A stretch of DNA of 64,000 nucleotides, from NCBI RefSeq assembly GCF_001592755.1, contig NZ_LUKF01000016.1, forward strand, positions 124,001 through 188,000, given 5' to 3'. The notes under the pieces were generated by a model that searched no databases, was not told where the DNA came from, and saw only the letters and a list, made by a program, of their open reading frames with translations. The DNA comes from Bdellovibrio bacteriovorus (GTDB lineage Bacteria; Bdellovibrionota; Bdellovibrionia; Bdellovibrionales; Bdellovibrionaceae). A program made the translations under genes and the position numbers. Positions 27,766 to 35,991 of this stretch are shown here, piece after piece. Each line of letters begins with the position of its first letter. Position 1 is the stretch's first letter.

Positions 27766-27795
27766 GCGCAAGAAAGGGCGGTCCTTATCTTGCGC
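27766..27795. terminator. Hairpin between convergent JmjC and hemerythrin genes
   Basis: GCGCAAG (27766-27772) pairs with CTTGCGC (27789-27795), with a further inner AAGG/CCTT pairing. On the plus strand ATTTTAAAAT follows. The T run is broken, so termination is likely but not certain. Confidence 0.45.
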
Positions 27796-27810
27796 ATTTT
27801 AAAATAGGTA

Positions 27811-28353
27811 TTATTGAATATGACGGTTGTTATTATTGCGAAGCGCATCGGACATTTCCGGTGGCATCAAGTTCGTGATCATATCCAAGGTTGTTCCCAT
27901 GAATCCTTTCTCACTGACTTCCATCTTCATATCCAAAAATTCATCCGTCATAGCTTCAGCCTCTTCATCAGTAAAAAGACCTTGGGCGGTGGTGAACATA
28001 TGTCCTTCTTCTTCTTGAATATGATGTTCCAAAGATTGACGTAACTTTCGCGCCGTCGCCTTCCAAGGCAGATTGGCCTTGTCCTGCACTTGCAACACAC
28101 GCAAGAGACCTTCGGCCTCCATGTGTTCACGATAAGCGTGCATGGCTTCATCCTTGGATGCTTCTAGCATACGCAGGGAATTGTAAAGCACCGCTTCTTC
28201 GGCACGCGCGTGGGGAATCAGCGCTTCAACGATCTGTTCGATTAAATCCGATCGTTCTTTCGAGGCTTCTCGAGTCTCGTCGAGCTCAAGCAAGCGCGCT
28301 AAAAGTTCTTTCACATCATCATGATCCTTACGGAGAGCTTCGTAAATAAGCAT
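27811..28353 (-). CDS. Hemerythrin HHE domain protein
   Basis: A 180-residue helical protein with HHE iron-ligand candidates in order: RKDHDDV, IPHARAEEAVL, YREHMEAE, and LEHHIQEEEGHMF. This is the standard ligand spacing of bacterial non-haem di-iron hemerythrins, which bind oxygen or nitric oxide or buffer iron. It sits 73 bases downstream of the cyanophycinase stop on the same strand, so it may be the last gene of the cyanophycin operon. The ATG follows CGAGGATACT. Confidence 0.85.
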   Translation of the reverse strand: MLIYEALRKDHDDVKELLARLLELDETREASKERSDLIEQIVEALIPHARAEEAVLYNSLRMLEASKDEAMHAYREHMEAEGLLRVLQVQDKANLPWKATARKLRQSLEHHIQEEEGHMFTTAQGLFTDEEAEAMTDEFLDMKMEVSEKGFMGTTLDMITNLMPPEMSDALRNNNNRHIQ

Positions 28354-28426
28354 AGTATCCTCGCTTTAAAAATTAATGATTCAACCGCCCCTATTCGGAG
28401 GCAAGTCCGGCGTCATCTATCCTGTG

Positions 28427-29281
28427 CTAAGACAGGGAAAGTGCCGTGCGTTTTTTCAAATCAAAGACTTCGGGCTCGGACAGAACATGTAGCTTCACAT
28501 CGTGAATCGACATCGTCTGGTCCGCAGAGGCCTCAGAGATATTCGTATAAGTGACCCCGCGACCGTCCAAAACATAAACCGCATTTTCACCCATGATGCG
28601 GAACTTTTCATTTTCAACAATGATGGCGGTGCCTTCATCAATTCCAATTCCTAAAACACCGGGATTAAGAGCGACCGCCCCTAAAAGTCTTCCGATACGC
28701 CCCCGTTGCGCGAAGTGCTGATCGATGATCAGGCTTTCCACAAATCTCATTCCCGGCGCCATCATCCAGTTTCCGACTTTGTGAGACTCGGCGTTTTCCC
28801 CGCCTACGAGCATGATTTCACCCATGACGCTAGCGCCGGCTGAAGTTCCCGCGAGAGTTCCGCCTTTTTTAAAGACGTCGATGATGTAATCCATCACCAA
28901 AGTACCACCGAGTTTACTAGTGAGTTTTAATTGATCCCCGCCGGTGAAAAAAACCACCTTTGCTTTATCAAACATTTTTTGCAGATCCATGTTGCGCACT
29001 TCTTCAGGTTGATTGCAGTGAAAGTGCTCAATTTTTTTGACACCGAGTTTTTTAAAGATCTCTCGATATTCGGGAAAGACTTCTTCAGGCACTTCGCTGG
29101 CCGCGGTGATAACAATCAGTTTTCCGCCATTCACTCGAGCGGCTATTTCTTTTAAGATTCTTTTTTCTCCTGTTTTATCCTCACGTCCTCCAATGATGAT
29201 CAGGGTTCCGTGAGGATGGAGTACTTTGACATGTCTGGCTTCAGATCGGCGGATCTTTTTCTTTGCGGATTCCATAAACAT
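28427..29281 (-). CDS. cphB: Cyanophycinase
   Basis: A 284-residue peptidase S51-family enzyme that cuts cyanophycin (poly-aspartate with arginine side branches) into beta-Asp-Arg dipeptides. The nucleophile serine sits in GTSAGASVMGE near residue 147, and FFTGGDQLKLT, MRFVESLIIDQHF and GIGIDEGTAI are typical of the family. There is no signal peptide, so it acts in the cytoplasm on stored granules. The ATG at 29281 follows AAGGGA; its start overlaps the end of iadA by 41 bases. Order in the operon is cphA, iadA, cphB. Confidence 0.9.
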   Translation of the reverse strand: MFMESAKKKIRRSEARHVKVLHPHGTLIIIGGREDKTGEKRILKEIAARVNGGKLIVITAASEVPEEVFPEYREIFKKLGVKKIEHFHCNQPEEVRNMDLQKMFDKAKVVFFTGGDQLKLTSKLGGTLVMDYIIDVFKKGGTLAGTSAGASVMGEIMLVGGENAESHKVGNWMMAPGMRFVESLIIDQHFAQRGRIGRLLGAVALNPGVLGIGIDEGTAIIVENEKFRIMGENAVYVLDGRGVTYTNISEASADQTMSIHDVKLHVLSEPEVFDLKKRTALSLS

Positions 29282-30398
29282 CAAATTCCCTTCTTGATTC
29301 AGGAGGTCTGTTAATGAAATTTAATTTTCCATCTTTCATCAGGATCTGTCCTCGGGAAATAACATGTTTCATCTCAAAGGTTTCTTTATTAAAGACAGCG
29401 ATGTCCGCGTCACAACCCACGACCAGTCGCCCTTTGCGACTGAGCTTAAGAGCCTGGGCCGTGTTACTAGTGAAATGCTTCAGCAGGTCCTCAAGCTTAA
29501 AACCGTGTGTAAGAACACCCGCCTTCAGTTCGTACCAAAGATCCGCGGGAGGACCTTTGCTGGCGTCAGACGACACAGTCAATTGATCCAAAGGTCCTTG
29601 AAGGTCCAAGTAAACTTGATACCAGTAACTGAAATCTCGGTCCCATAAATCCAAGTCCACATAGCAACCCCTTCGCGCCATCTCGACAGCTTCTTTGATC
29701 AGAGCTTCGCTGCGACCGATATGGGTGATATGAAAATTGGCAGGCAAGACAACGTGTTTTTCCATGAGATCGCGCAGAGTCTGCATACGCCGAACACCAT
29801 CGCCGACATGAATATGAGAAACTCCGGGTTTATTGGCCAACATACCGCCGACATAGGCATCGATGCAGGCTTTCGCTAGATCTTTGATATCTGGCTCCGG
29901 AGCGCGACGATCGGCAATGGCCAGCTCTCCCACTCCGATGACCTCAGGAATAAAAATCAGATCGTTACGGACTGAATCCGTCAAAGTTTTCGGAGGACAA
30001 TCATAGCCGCCCGTATAACAGTAAGCCGTCAGGCCTAATTCGTTAAAGGCTTTACATCGCGCAATGAGTTCAGGCATGGACTTCGTCGTGGTGTCCACGC
30101 CGATAGTGCCAATTAAAGTCGTTACTCCGCCAGCCACGGCCTCGGAAAGCAGAATACTCATGGACTGTGAATGAAAGCCTCCGATTTCGCCGCTGCCTCC
30201 GGCCAAATGCAAATGCGGGTCAATCAATCCTGGAATCAAGTAACATCCTGAGCAATCCAAAACTTCAATATCAAGATCTTTCACTGTGCCGACTTCCAGA
30301 GTTCCGATTTTACTAATACTAGTTCCTGAGACAAAAATATCTTGTCCCAAAAACTGTGCACCATCGAAATACTGACCATTCTGCAAATAGACGAACAT
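29241..30398 (-). CDS. iadA: Isoaspartyl dipeptidase (beta-aspartyl-peptidase)
   Basis: A 385-residue amidohydrolase. Metal ligands are visible in LIPGLIDPHLHLAGG (near residue 63), FHITHIGRSE (near 220) and TVSSDASKG (near 280), in the order known for IadA. It hydrolyses beta-Asp-X dipeptides, including the beta-Asp-Arg released by cyanophycinase, yielding aspartate and arginine. The ATG directly abuts the cphA stop (TAA then ATG), with no ribosome site of its own, so translation is coupled. Context strongly supports a role in cyanophycin breakdown rather than repair of damaged proteins. Confidence 0.9.
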   Translation of the reverse strand: MFVYLQNGQYFDGAQFLGQDIFVSGTSISKIGTLEVGTVKDLDIEVLDCSGCYLIPGLIDPHLHLAGGSGEIGGFHSQSMSILLSEAVAGGVTTLIGTIGVDTTTKSMPELIARCKAFNELGLTAYCYTGGYDCPPKTLTDSVRNDLIFIPEVIGVGELAIADRRAPEPDIKDLAKACIDAYVGGMLANKPGVSHIHVGDGVRRMQTLRDLMEKHVVLPANFHITHIGRSEALIKEAVEMARRGCYVDLDLWDRDFSYWYQVYLDLQGPLDQLTVSSDASKGPPADLWYELKAGVLTHGFKLEDLLKHFTSNTAQALKLSRKGRLVVGCDADIAVFNKETFEMKHVISRGQILMKDGKLNFINRPPESRREFDVYGIRKEKDPPI

Positions 30399-33077
30399 TT
30401 ACTGCCACGCTACGTGTGAGTCTTCCTGGAAAGGTCTTTCTTCAGGCTGCGGCAGTGTCAAAACGGAAACGGGATCGTATTCGCGCATGGCTTTCATAAC
30501 CGCACTGATGTCCTCGTAAAGAATCACAAGAATTTCATCTTCCTGAATTTCTGAAAGGCCTTGGCTGACCGCCTCTTCTTCTTTCAGGCAGATCTCGTGT
30601 TCCAAACCCGGGAAGTCTTTGTTGTACATTTCGCTGATAAGCTGGGGAAGCTCCCCCACACCACGCCCACGAAGATCGGCGTCGTCACGTAAAATAACTT
30701 TGTCAAAGTACTCGGCGGCCTTTCTCGCTCCTGAAAGAATCAGCTCTGTCGTACGGTCCCCTGGTAATCCCAGGACGACGGTCTTTTTAAAGTTTGTCCA
30801 GCGACGAAGCATTTCACCGACGTGGGTGATGGCATCGGCATTGTGACCATAATCCAAAATCGCATATCCCGCTCCGACACGATAAAGATTTAAGCGGCCT
30901 TTGTTTTCTGAAGCGGGATGGAAGTTTTGGATGGAATCTAAAATTCTTTCTGCGGGAAGGCCCATAGCAATACCCGCCGCCAAAGCCGCCAGAATATTTG
31001 AAATTTGGAATTCGGCCATGCCACCTAAAGTGATCGGCATGTCACTGGCATAGGCCAGGCTTTGCACTCGCCCCTTATAAGACATGACGAGGTGACCATC
31101 TTCCAACCAGCAGGCGTCTCGTCCCATCGCCAGTTGTTCGGCAAAAGCAGGACTATCCGGTTTCGTGGAAAAGAGGATGATATTGCATCCATGTTTTTTT
31201 ACGCGGTTGTTGTTGATCAAAGACAGACAGTGTTCGTCATCGGCATTCAGCACCAGAGTGCCGCCGCGACGGACTCGTTCCGCAACGAGAGATTTAATCC
31301 ATAAAATATCTTCGACGGATTCAATACCGTCTTGCCCGATATGATCTGCACGAATATTCGTGATAATACCAACATCGGACCAATCATAGGCTAGGCCCCC
31401 GCGCAAAAGACCGCCACGCGCTAATTCCAAAACGGCGCAGTCCACAGCTTGATCACTTAAGACCATGTCTGCGGAAAGAGGTCCCGAGCAATCACCCGAA
31501 CAAATTTTCTTTTCACCAATCCAGATTCCGTCTGTATTCGTCATGCCGACGCACTTTTTTCCATTGTCTGACATAATTTTGTGCAACAGACGTGCGACCG
31601 TGGTTTTCCCATTAGTTCCGGTCACACTTATAATCGGAATACGGGCCTCTTCTTCATTCTTATACATCATATCCACAATCATGGAACCGACATGAGGCTC
31701 ATCTTCCTTTTTTCCCAAGAGGTGCATTCGCAAGCCCGGACCCGCATTCACTTCAATAACGACAAGTCCACCTTCAACAATGGGCTTGGTGATGTCTTTT
31801 GCAATGATATCGATACCGCAGATATCAAGGCCTACCAGTCGAGCGATACGCTCACAAAGAATGCGAACTTCCGAAGAGGCCACATCCGTCACGTCGATCG
31901 CCGTTCCGCCGCTGGAAAGATTGGCATTTCCCCGCAAAGTGATTTGTTTTTTTGCTTCTGGAACACTTTCTAAAGTCAGACCTTGTTTTGCCAAATATTG
32001 AATCAGAATCGGATCGACGACGACTTTTGAAAGATAGCTTTCATGTCCATCACCGCGCAAAGGATCTCCGTTAAGCTTTTCAATTAATGTCGAAATCGAA
32101 CTTTGACCATCCCCGATAACAAAAGGAGGCACACGCTCTGCCGCCGCCGCGAACTTGCCATCAATGACGAGCACACGATAGTCACGACCTTGCTGCATTT
32201 CTTCAATAATAAAACGGGAGGAAAGATCTTTCGCATTCTTGTACGCTTGTTTCAGCTCTTCGACATTCCGAAGATTCAGATGAACTCCCTCCCCGTGATG
32301 TCCGTCAAAGGGTTTTAAAACGTAAGGGGCTGAGAGGCCTTCGATCGCAAAGGCAATTTCTTCTTCGTCATAAATGGTTACGCCATGAGGGACCGGTATC
32401 AGGGCCCGACGCAGAAGAGATTTCGTCATCTCTTTATCCTGTACCAAATCCGCCGCGATCAGACTTGTGCGGTCCGTGATCGCGGACTGAACTCTTCTTT
32501 GCTTCACTCCGTATCCCAGCTGGATCAAACTTTCAGAGCCAATGCGCTTTGTGGGAATTTTCTTCTGACGTGCGGCCTTTAAAAGGCAGTCAGCACTTGG
32601 ACCTAAAGCACTTCGCTTGTGTGCTTTTTTAATATTGTTTAAGAAATAAGGCAGGTCGACACTCGTGCCATGCAACACATCTTCGACTAAATTGAAAGCC
32701 GAACGCAGACATTCCACCATTCCGCCTTCGTTATCAAAGCGAATGATAACATCATAAAGGCCCGGCGTACCGGCATAGCGAGACTTTCCATAGGTGACAT
32801 CCATTCCACTCATCGTAGAAAGCTCTAATGCCACATGCTCGATGATGTGAGCCATGTACGTGCCTCTCTCAAGGCGTTGAAAAAAGCCGCCAGGGATACC
32901 CGGAGAACAAGTGTGATCGTAAAGACTAGGAAGAGCCGCTTTGAGTCCATCGACAAAGCCGGGAATTTCATTGCTGGGCTTATCAGTCCATTCTTCAAGA
33001 TTCACTTTCATGACCATAACGGGAAGATGATGATAAACATTGGGACCATAAATCGGTTTAAAACTGACGATTTTCAT
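30399..33077 (-). CDS. cphA: Cyanophycin synthetase
   Basis: An 892-residue enzyme that builds cyanophycin from aspartate and arginine with ATP. The N-terminal domain (1-160) has the CphA mark GTYMAHIIEHVALELS. The middle is an ATP-grasp domain (about 200-470; YVLKPFDGHHGEGVHLN, VIEVNAGPGLRMH), and the C-terminal part is a Mur-ligase-like domain with the P-loop VTGTNGKTTVARL near residue 485. Length matches CphA (about 870-900). The start is chosen at MKIVSFKPIYGPNV, the usual family start, with GGAG seven bases before. iadA and cphB follow. Confidence 0.93.
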   Translation of the reverse strand: MKIVSFKPIYGPNVYHHLPVMVMKVNLEEWTDKPSNEIPGFVDGLKAALPSLYDHTCSPGIPGGFFQRLERGTYMAHIIEHVALELSTMSGMDVTYGKSRYAGTPGLYDVIIRFDNEGGMVECLRSAFNLVEDVLHGTSVDLPYFLNNIKKAHKRSALGPSADCLLKAARQKKIPTKRIGSESLIQLGYGVKQRRVQSAITDRTSLIAADLVQDKEMTKSLLRRALIPVPHGVTIYDEEEIAFAIEGLSAPYVLKPFDGHHGEGVHLNLRNVEELKQAYKNAKDLSSRFIIEEMQQGRDYRVLVIDGKFAAAAERVPPFVIGDGQSSISTLIEKLNGDPLRGDGHESYLSKVVVDPILIQYLAKQGLTLESVPEAKKQITLRGNANLSSGGTAIDVTDVASSEVRILCERIARLVGLDICGIDIIAKDITKPIVEGGLVVIEVNAGPGLRMHLLGKKEDEPHVGSMIVDMMYKNEEEARIPIISVTGTNGKTTVARLLHKIMSDNGKKCVGMTNTDGIWIGEKKICSGDCSGPLSADMVLSDQAVDCAVLELARGGLLRGGLAYDWSDVGIITNIRADHIGQDGIESVEDILWIKSLVAERVRRGGTLVLNADDEHCLSLINNNRVKKHGCNIILFSTKPDSPAFAEQLAMGRDACWLEDGHLVMSYKGRVQSLAYASDMPITLGGMAEFQISNILAALAAGIAMGLPAERILDSIQNFHPASENKGRLNLYRVGAGYAILDYGHNADAITHVGEMLRRWTNFKKTVVLGLPGDRTTELILSGARKAAEYFDKVILRDDADLRGRGVGELPQLISEMYNKDFPGLEHEICLKEEEAVSQGLSEIQEDEILVILYEDISAVMKAMREYDPVSVLTLPQPEERPFQEDSHVAWQ

Positions 33078-33276
33078 GAAGTAGCTCCATATTGCAACCA
33101 TTACAATTAACACGTCGTTTTGTAGGCAAGCCAATAGCCGATCTTAAAATTTCTGACTTTTAATTACGCCCCGAGTTTTTTCATTGTCGTTTGTCCACAC
33201 TGTTTTTTTTCGCTTGATTCGGGACAAAATACTTTCGCAAAAAGCCGTATTGCCAAAAGGCAATACGGCGGTAAAT
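33078..33276. other. Gap upstream of cphA holding a terminator
   Basis: About 200 bases between the upstream hemerythrin gene and cphA, both on the minus strand. It contains the hemerythrin terminator and must hold the cphA promoter. I see no clear -35/-10 pair; TTGCCT with TTGTAA at 17 bases is a weak candidate. No small gene. Confidence 0.4.
33239..33269 (-). terminator. Intrinsic terminator of the upstream hemerythrin gene
   Basis: An 11-base perfect stem (GCCGTATTGCC/GGCAATACGGC, loop AAAA on the plus strand, 33244-33269) starts eight bases past the hemerythrin stop and is followed on the minus strand by five T residues. It separates the hemerythrin transcript from cphA. Confidence 0.88.
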
Positions 33277-33825
33277 TTAGATTTGTCTTTGATGAGTGCT
33301 CGAGTGGCTGCGCTTTTCTGCCATCGGATGCATAAGAATCTCGATATCCTCTTCCAGAGCTTCTTCCACTTTAGATTTGTACTTATCTTTCATTTCTTGC
33401 ATGTCTTGAGCGATCTGCTGTTCTTGTTCTTTCGTGAACCATTTTTTTGCTTGAGGGAAGATTTCTCCCTCCTCTTCTTCAACGTGATGTTCAACGATTT
33501 CGCACAGTACTTTTATTTTTGCCTTCCACTCTTCTTCCTCTGCATCCATGCGAGAAAGCTCATTCAAAAGAAGTGACATCACGTGATGTTCTTCTCCACC
33601 TTCCCAAGCTAATTCTTCGCCTTCTTTTTCTTTGGCCGCTGTTTTTAGAGGCTCATAGAAAACTTGTTCTTCGGCTTTAGCGTGGGCTGTAAGTTCGGTT
33701 TTCAAAGTGTCAAAAAGATGTTCGGCTTCGGCATATTCTTCGCCGTCCAGACAGTCCTCAATTTTTTCAAAAAGCTTTTCGACTTCGCGGTGGTCTTTTT
33801 TTAGCATGTCGTAAATGCTTGCCAT
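33277..33825 (-). CDS. Hemerythrin HHE domain protein
   Basis: A 182-residue, strongly acidic helical protein. HHE ligand candidates are KKDHREV, TAHAKAEEQVFY, EEHHVMS and VEHHVEEEEGEIF. The C-terminal tail (last 35 residues) is rich in charged residues and histidine. It is a paralog of the protein at 27811-28353 and lies just upstream of cphA, ended by a strong terminator, so it is a separate transcript. The ATG follows GGGGGG. Confidence 0.85.
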   Translation of the reverse strand: MASIYDMLKKDHREVEKLFEKIEDCLDGEEYAEAEHLFDTLKTELTAHAKAEEQVFYEPLKTAAKEKEGEELAWEGGEEHHVMSLLLNELSRMDAEEEEWKAKIKVLCEIVEHHVEEEEGEIFPQAKKWFTKEQEQQIAQDMQEMKDKYKSKVEEALEEDIEILMHPMAEKRSHSSTHQRQI

Positions 33826-33983
33826 ATTTACCCCCCTTTTTTCCTATAAACACAACAATACCTGTTCAAAATGTGAGTGAGCACATCCTGTGTCGAATGA
33901 CCTGGCCGTTTCCGTGTCTTCGTCGAGGGGAAAAGACGAAGAGATTTGATAAAATGAATATTGATAAAACAACAGGAGGTCTT

Positions 33984-34187
33984 ATGCATACCCATGGAAG
34001 ATCCGTGAAAGGGCACATCAAAGATACAGAACGCGATAAAAAGCGGGACAGTTATCAAACCACTGGCGGAAGACAGAATATGCGCCAAACCCCTGAAAAG
34101 AACACCCACAATTTCACTCGAGATGATTTGGGCTATAGCGACCGGGACACGCGCGGTTACGACAAACATCATAAAGGAAATTATTAA
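33984..34187 (+). CDS. Small hydrophilic protein, unknown function
   Basis: A 67-residue protein, unrecognised. It has no hydrophobic segment, no cysteine, many charged residues, histidines at both ends (MHTHGRS, DKHHKGNY) and repeated Asp-Arg-Asp-type motifs, so it is likely disordered and cytoplasmic. The start has a strong site (ACAGGAGGTCTT) and the gene is followed at once by a perfect terminator, which argues that it is real. Composition is reminiscent of small stress-induced proteins, but this is only an impression. Confidence 0.7.
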   Translation: MHTHGRSVKGHIKDTERDKKRDSYQTTGGRQNMRQTPEKNTHNFTRDDLGYSDRDTRGYDKHHKGNY

Positions 34188-34190
34188 AAA

Positions 34191-34215
34191 AAAGCCCGCG
34201 GTTTTCGCGGGCTTT
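34191..34215. terminator. Bidirectional terminator
   Basis: A 10-base perfect stem AAAGCCCGCG/CGCGGGCTTT with loop GTTTT lies between the convergent small-protein gene and the alcohol dehydrogenase gene, 4 and 6 bases from their stops. The A-rich side gives T runs on the minus strand; the plus side has TTTCTGATTT. Confidence 0.88.
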
Positions 34216-34220
34216 CTGAT

Positions 34221-35390
34221 TTAGTTTTTGATGACAACCTTGACACAGCTGTCTTGTTTATCTTTAAACATTTTATAGGCGTCAGGAGCTTGATCAATGG
34301 AAATGCGATGAGTGATCAAGAATGAAGGATCCACGCGGCCTTGAAGAATCAAATCTAAAAGTTCCGGCATATACTTTTTAACGTGAGTTTGTCCCATCTT
34401 CATCGTCAAGGCTTTCCCAAAAGCCGCTCCCATAGGAACTTTATCAAGAAGTCCACCATAGACACCGGGAATCGAAACCGTTCCTCCTTTACGACACGCT
34501 TGTATCGCCTGGCGAAGAGCAACCGGTCTATCTGTAGTCATCTTCGCCACCATTTTCATATGTTCGTATTTACTGTAAAGATCTGTCCCGTGCGCTTCCA
34601 TTCCGACAGCATCTATACAGGAATCGGGACCACGTCCCCCGGTCATGATATTCAAAGATTCCAGCACGTCGACTTCTTCATAGTTTAAAGTTTCGGCGTT
34701 GCACACTTCGCGTGCCATGCGCAAACGCTCCGGCACGTGGTCAATAGCGATCACACGCTCGGCGCCTAACAGATAGGCACTTTGAATGGCGAACAGTCCG
34801 ACGGGGCCGCAACCCCAGACGGCGACAGTGTCACCTCTTTGAATATTGCAATTCACAGCAGCCATGTAGCCGGTTGGAAAGATATCACTTAAGAAAAGTA
34901 ATTTATCGTCGTCCATATCTTTAGGGACGACCAACGGCCCGACGTCACCGTAAGGAACACGAGCGTATTCCGCTTGGCCTCCGGCGTAGCCACCGTACAT
35001 GTGCGAATAGCCAAAAAGGCCGGCGCCTCCATGACCGTAGACTTTTTCTGCGACTTCCGGTTTCGGATTGCTGTTATCACAAAGGGAGTAATCTTTGCGC
35101 TCACAGAAAAAACAATGACCGCAAGAAATATTAAAAGGCACAACGACTTTATCGCCGATCTTTAAGTTTTTCACGCTGGGCCCTAGCTCTACGACTTCAC
35201 CCATGAACTCATGACCTAAAATATCGCCTTTTTGCATTGTCGGAATAACCCCGTCGTACAAATGCAGATCTGAACCGCATATCGCAGTGGAAGTGATTTT
35301 CACCACGATATCACGAGGGTTCAGAATGCGCGGATCCGGAACTTTTTCTACTTCCACGTGGTTGCTTCCTTGCCAACAAACTGCTCTCAT
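34221..35390 (-). CDS. Zinc-dependent alcohol dehydrogenase (formaldehyde dehydrogenase-like)
   Basis: A 389-residue medium-chain dehydrogenase. Catalytic-zinc ligands are in [14 protein letters not shown] (Cys near 38) and [16 protein letters not shown] (His-Glu near 60). The structural-zinc loop [15 protein letters not shown] is at about 90-110, and the NAD-binding [11 protein letters not shown] near 190. The closest group is the glutathione-independent formaldehyde/threonine dehydrogenase-like enzymes. It may detoxify aldehydes. Strong AAAGGAGG site at the start. It lies downstream of the SRPBCC gene by 11 bases and of the GH2 gene, forming a minus-strand operon. Confidence 0.87.
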   Translation of the reverse strand: MRAVCWQGSNHVEVEKVPDPRILNPRDIVVKITSTAICGSDLHLYDGVIPTMQKGDILGHEFMGEVVELGPSVKNLKIGDKVVVPFNISCGHCFFCERKDYSLCDNSNPKPEVAEKVYGHGGAGLFGYSHMYGGYAGGQAEYARVPYGDVGPLVVPKDMDDDKLLFLSDIFPTGYMAAVNCNIQRGDTVAVWGCGPVGLFAIQSAYLLGAERVIAIDHVPERLRMAREVCNAETLNYEEVDVLESLNIMTGGRGPDSCIDAVGMEAHGTDLYSKYEHMKMVAKMTTDRPVALRQAIQACRKGGTVSIPGVYGGLLDKVPMGAAFGKALTMKMGQTHVKKYMPELLDLILQGRVDPSFLITHRISIDQAPDAYKMFKDKQDSCVKVVIKN

Positions 35391-35401
35391 CGGAGCCTCC
35401 T

Positions 35402-35968
35402 TTAATGAAGTGCCGTTTTAGTTTCGTGTTCTCGATTGTTGCCTGCAGACTGCCCTTCCACTGTTGGAATCTCTCGGGCTTCAAAAAGGGCGCGCAGTTT
35501 AAATAAATTTAAACGCAGGTTTCGGCCCGGACTTTCACCAAGAAGTTTTTCAAAGAGCTCTGTGATTTTCCCCCCGGGAAGATCATAAGCGAGCTTCACT
35601 TTCACTTGGGTGCCTCGCCCATATGGCAGCTCTAAAAACTCCACTCGTCCCGAATGCTGAAGGTCTTCGGTGGCTCCCGTGGATTTCCAGGCGATTAAAG
35701 AAAAAGGCACTTCTTGAACAATCTCACAGTCCCATTCGATCGTCTTTTTGCCTTTCAGGGCTTTCCACACCCAATGGGATTTCGTCTCTGAAGTCACGAC
35801 GACGGATTCTAACTGATCCGTGAAAAGAGTGAAGTGAGTCACATCCCGCCAGAAGTTGTAAAGTTCCTGCGCGGAAGCTTTGATGGTGATCGCCTCTTCG
35901 GTGTAAATGTCATCCGGTAAGGTGTTGACACGTTGGCTTTCCTTGGAGCTGACTATTTCTTTTTCCAT
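35402..35968 (-). CDS. SRPBCC/START-like fold protein
   Basis: A 188-residue soluble protein with the hydrophobic-cavity START fold (polyketide cyclase/dehydrase group). The pattern shows an N-terminal amphipathic helix ([17 protein letters not shown]), alternating strands with HWVWKAL and SLIAWKSTG, and a long C-terminal helix ([10 protein letters not shown]). It may bind a lipid or other hydrophobic ligand. Partner genes are a glycosidase upstream and a dehydrogenase downstream on the same strand. Good AGGAG ribosome site. Exact role unknown. Confidence 0.72.
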   Translation of the reverse strand: MEKEIVSSKESQRVNTLPDDIYTEEAITIKASAQELYNFWRDVTHFTLFTDQLESVVVTSETKSHWVWKALKGKKTIEWDCEIVQEVPFSLIAWKSTGATEDLQHSGRVEFLELPYGRGTQVKVKLAYDLPGGKITELFEKLLGESPGRNLRLNLFKLRALFEAREIPTVEGQSAGNNREHETKTALH

Positions 35969-35991
35969 GACTTCTCCTTTCTTAAAGAGAA

